Part shown: piece after piece, positions 9,351 to 9,926 of the stretch
Numbering within the stretch: the first letter of the stretch is position 1
Layout: each line of letters opens with the position of its first letter
From: Caldisericota bacterium
GTDB lineage: Bacteria > CAIJMQ01 > JAADFP01
Length of the DNA stretch: 9,926 bases
Assembly: GCA_013152825.1 (NCBI GenBank)
Contig: JAADFP010000050.1
Span: 1-9,926, forward strand
Direction: 5' to 3'
Position numbers and translations under genes: made by a program
The notes under the pieces: generated by a model
What the model saw: only the letters and a program-made list of their open reading frames with translations
Told to the model about the DNA's origin: nothing
Database searches by the model: none

Positions 9351-9382
9351 TTGTAGATTTTTTAAGGCTTGTGTAGTATAAT
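9351..9382 (+). promoter_or_regulatory. Probable nagB promoter
   Basis: A perfect -10 box TATAAT is at 9377-9382. The -35 is weak: TTGTAG (9351-9356) is 20 nt away, and TAGATT (9354-9359) has a 17-nt spacer but only 3 of 6 matches. A poor -35 fits activator dependence. The leader to the nagB ATG would be about 65 nt. Confidence 0.5.
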
Positions 9383-9453
9383 GGATGCTCGCCAAATTGC
9401 AGGAGAAGGTTTAAAAACGGGATACTCGCAACTTCAAAAAAAGGAGGTTTTAA

Positions 9454-9926
9454 ATGAGAGTAGTGATAAGAAAGGATTACGAGGAAATGTCCAAGACAGC
9501 AGCAGAAATAGTGGCCAGGCTGGTAAGGAACAAACCTGATTGTGTCCTGGGGCTGGCCACGGGTAGCACACCGGTGGGGCTTTACAAGGAACTTGCCCGG
9601 ATGTGCAAAGAGGAAGGGCTGGATTTCTCCCGGGTAACCACATTTAACCTGGACGAATACTTTGGCCTTTCTCCGGACCATCCCCAGAGTTATCGTTACT
9701 TTATGAATGATAACCTGTTCAACCACATCAATATAAAAAAGGAAAATACTCATGTGCCTGATGGCACGGTAAGCCTGGACAAGGTAGAAGAGTTCTGCGA
9801 AAATTACGAAAAGATGATAAAGGAAACAGGCGGGATAGACCTGCAAGTACTGGGAATAGGTGGAGATGGCCACATTGCATTCAATGAGCCGGGTTCTTCC
9901 CTATCTTCTCGCACCAGGCTTATAGC
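9454..9926 (+). CDS. nagB: Glucosamine-6-phosphate deaminase NagB (3' end beyond window)
   Basis: NagB converts glucosamine-6-phosphate to fructose-6-phosphate and ammonia, feeding amino sugars into glycolysis. The 157 complete codons present cover well over half of the usual protein (E. coli 266 aa), and the frame is open to the window edge. GLATGSTP (residues 33-40) is the sugar-phosphate loop. NLDEY places Asp67 at the position of E. coli catalytic Asp72. [13 protein letters not shown] supplies Asp138, His140 and Glu145 (E. coli 141, 143, 148), so the active-site set is complete. The ATG at 9454 follows AAGGAGG (9441-9447) with a 6-nt gap. It is separated from the chaperone operon by a terminator, repeats and its own promoter, so it is a different transcription unit. 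Whether nagA or a sugar transporter follows cannot be seen. A 6-phosphogluconolactonase is excluded by the NLDEY and HIAFNEP motifs. Confidence 0.95.
   Translation, partial: MRVVIRKDYEEMSKTAAEIVARLVRNKPDCVLGLATGSTPVGLYKELARMCKEEGLDFSRVTTFNLDEYFGLSPDHPQSYRYFMNDNLFNHINIKKENTHVPDGTVSLDKVEEFCENYEKMIKETGGIDLQVLGIGGDGHIAFNEPGSSLSSRTRLI

Noticed and set aside
9381..9539. Leader open frame of 52 codons overlapping the nagB start
   Set aside because: Its ATG overlaps the -10 box, so it would not be transcribed from that promoter. It lacks a ribosome binding site and runs into nagB in another frame.

Overview
The window holds a compact, plus-strand protein-quality-control operon of a bacterium, then a repeat-rich gap and the start of a sugar-metabolism gene. 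Gene order is dnaK, grpE, htrA (Do-type protease), clpB, groES, groEL, then nagB (cut by the window end). The products are typically bacterial: bacterial GrpE, group I GroEL/GroES, and a Do protease with a signal peptide and two PDZ domains. The exported protease suggests a periplasm, hence a Gram-negative-type (diderm) cell. Arginine is mostly AGA/AGG, and lysine and glutamate are abundant. Together with the repeat-laden spacers this suits an uncultured or candidate-phylum anaerobe, but I cannot name a taxon from the sequence.

Layout: 1-413 is a gene-free leader. It carries a short perfect hairpin (30-49), a mosaic of 7-nt-periodic repeats (71-192) and a good sigma-70-type promoter (339-366). 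From 414 to 8854 the six chaperone/protease genes follow with overlaps or gaps of at most 18 nt. A very strong intrinsic terminator follows at 8873-8920. The whole block therefore reads as one transcription unit. The 599-nt gap 8855-9453 contains the terminator, more heptad repeats, two more hairpin repeats, inverted repeats and the nagB promoter.

The proteins form a complete handling line for misfolded proteins. DnaK with GrpE binds and releases unfolded chains, ClpB pulls aggregates apart with DnaK, GroEL/GroES folds in a closed cage, and the exported HtrA degrades or guards proteins outside the cytoplasm. The usual partner dnaJ and the usual repressor gene hrcA are not in the block, and no CIRCE operator is visible.

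Three things deserve a second look. First, dnaK is broken by an apparent net loss of 8 nt at position 879, although both halves are otherwise intact. Second, composite 7-nt repeats flank the operon on both sides in opposite orientation. Third, the operon merges cytoplasmic and envelope quality control. I saw no clear undescribed defence or mobile system.
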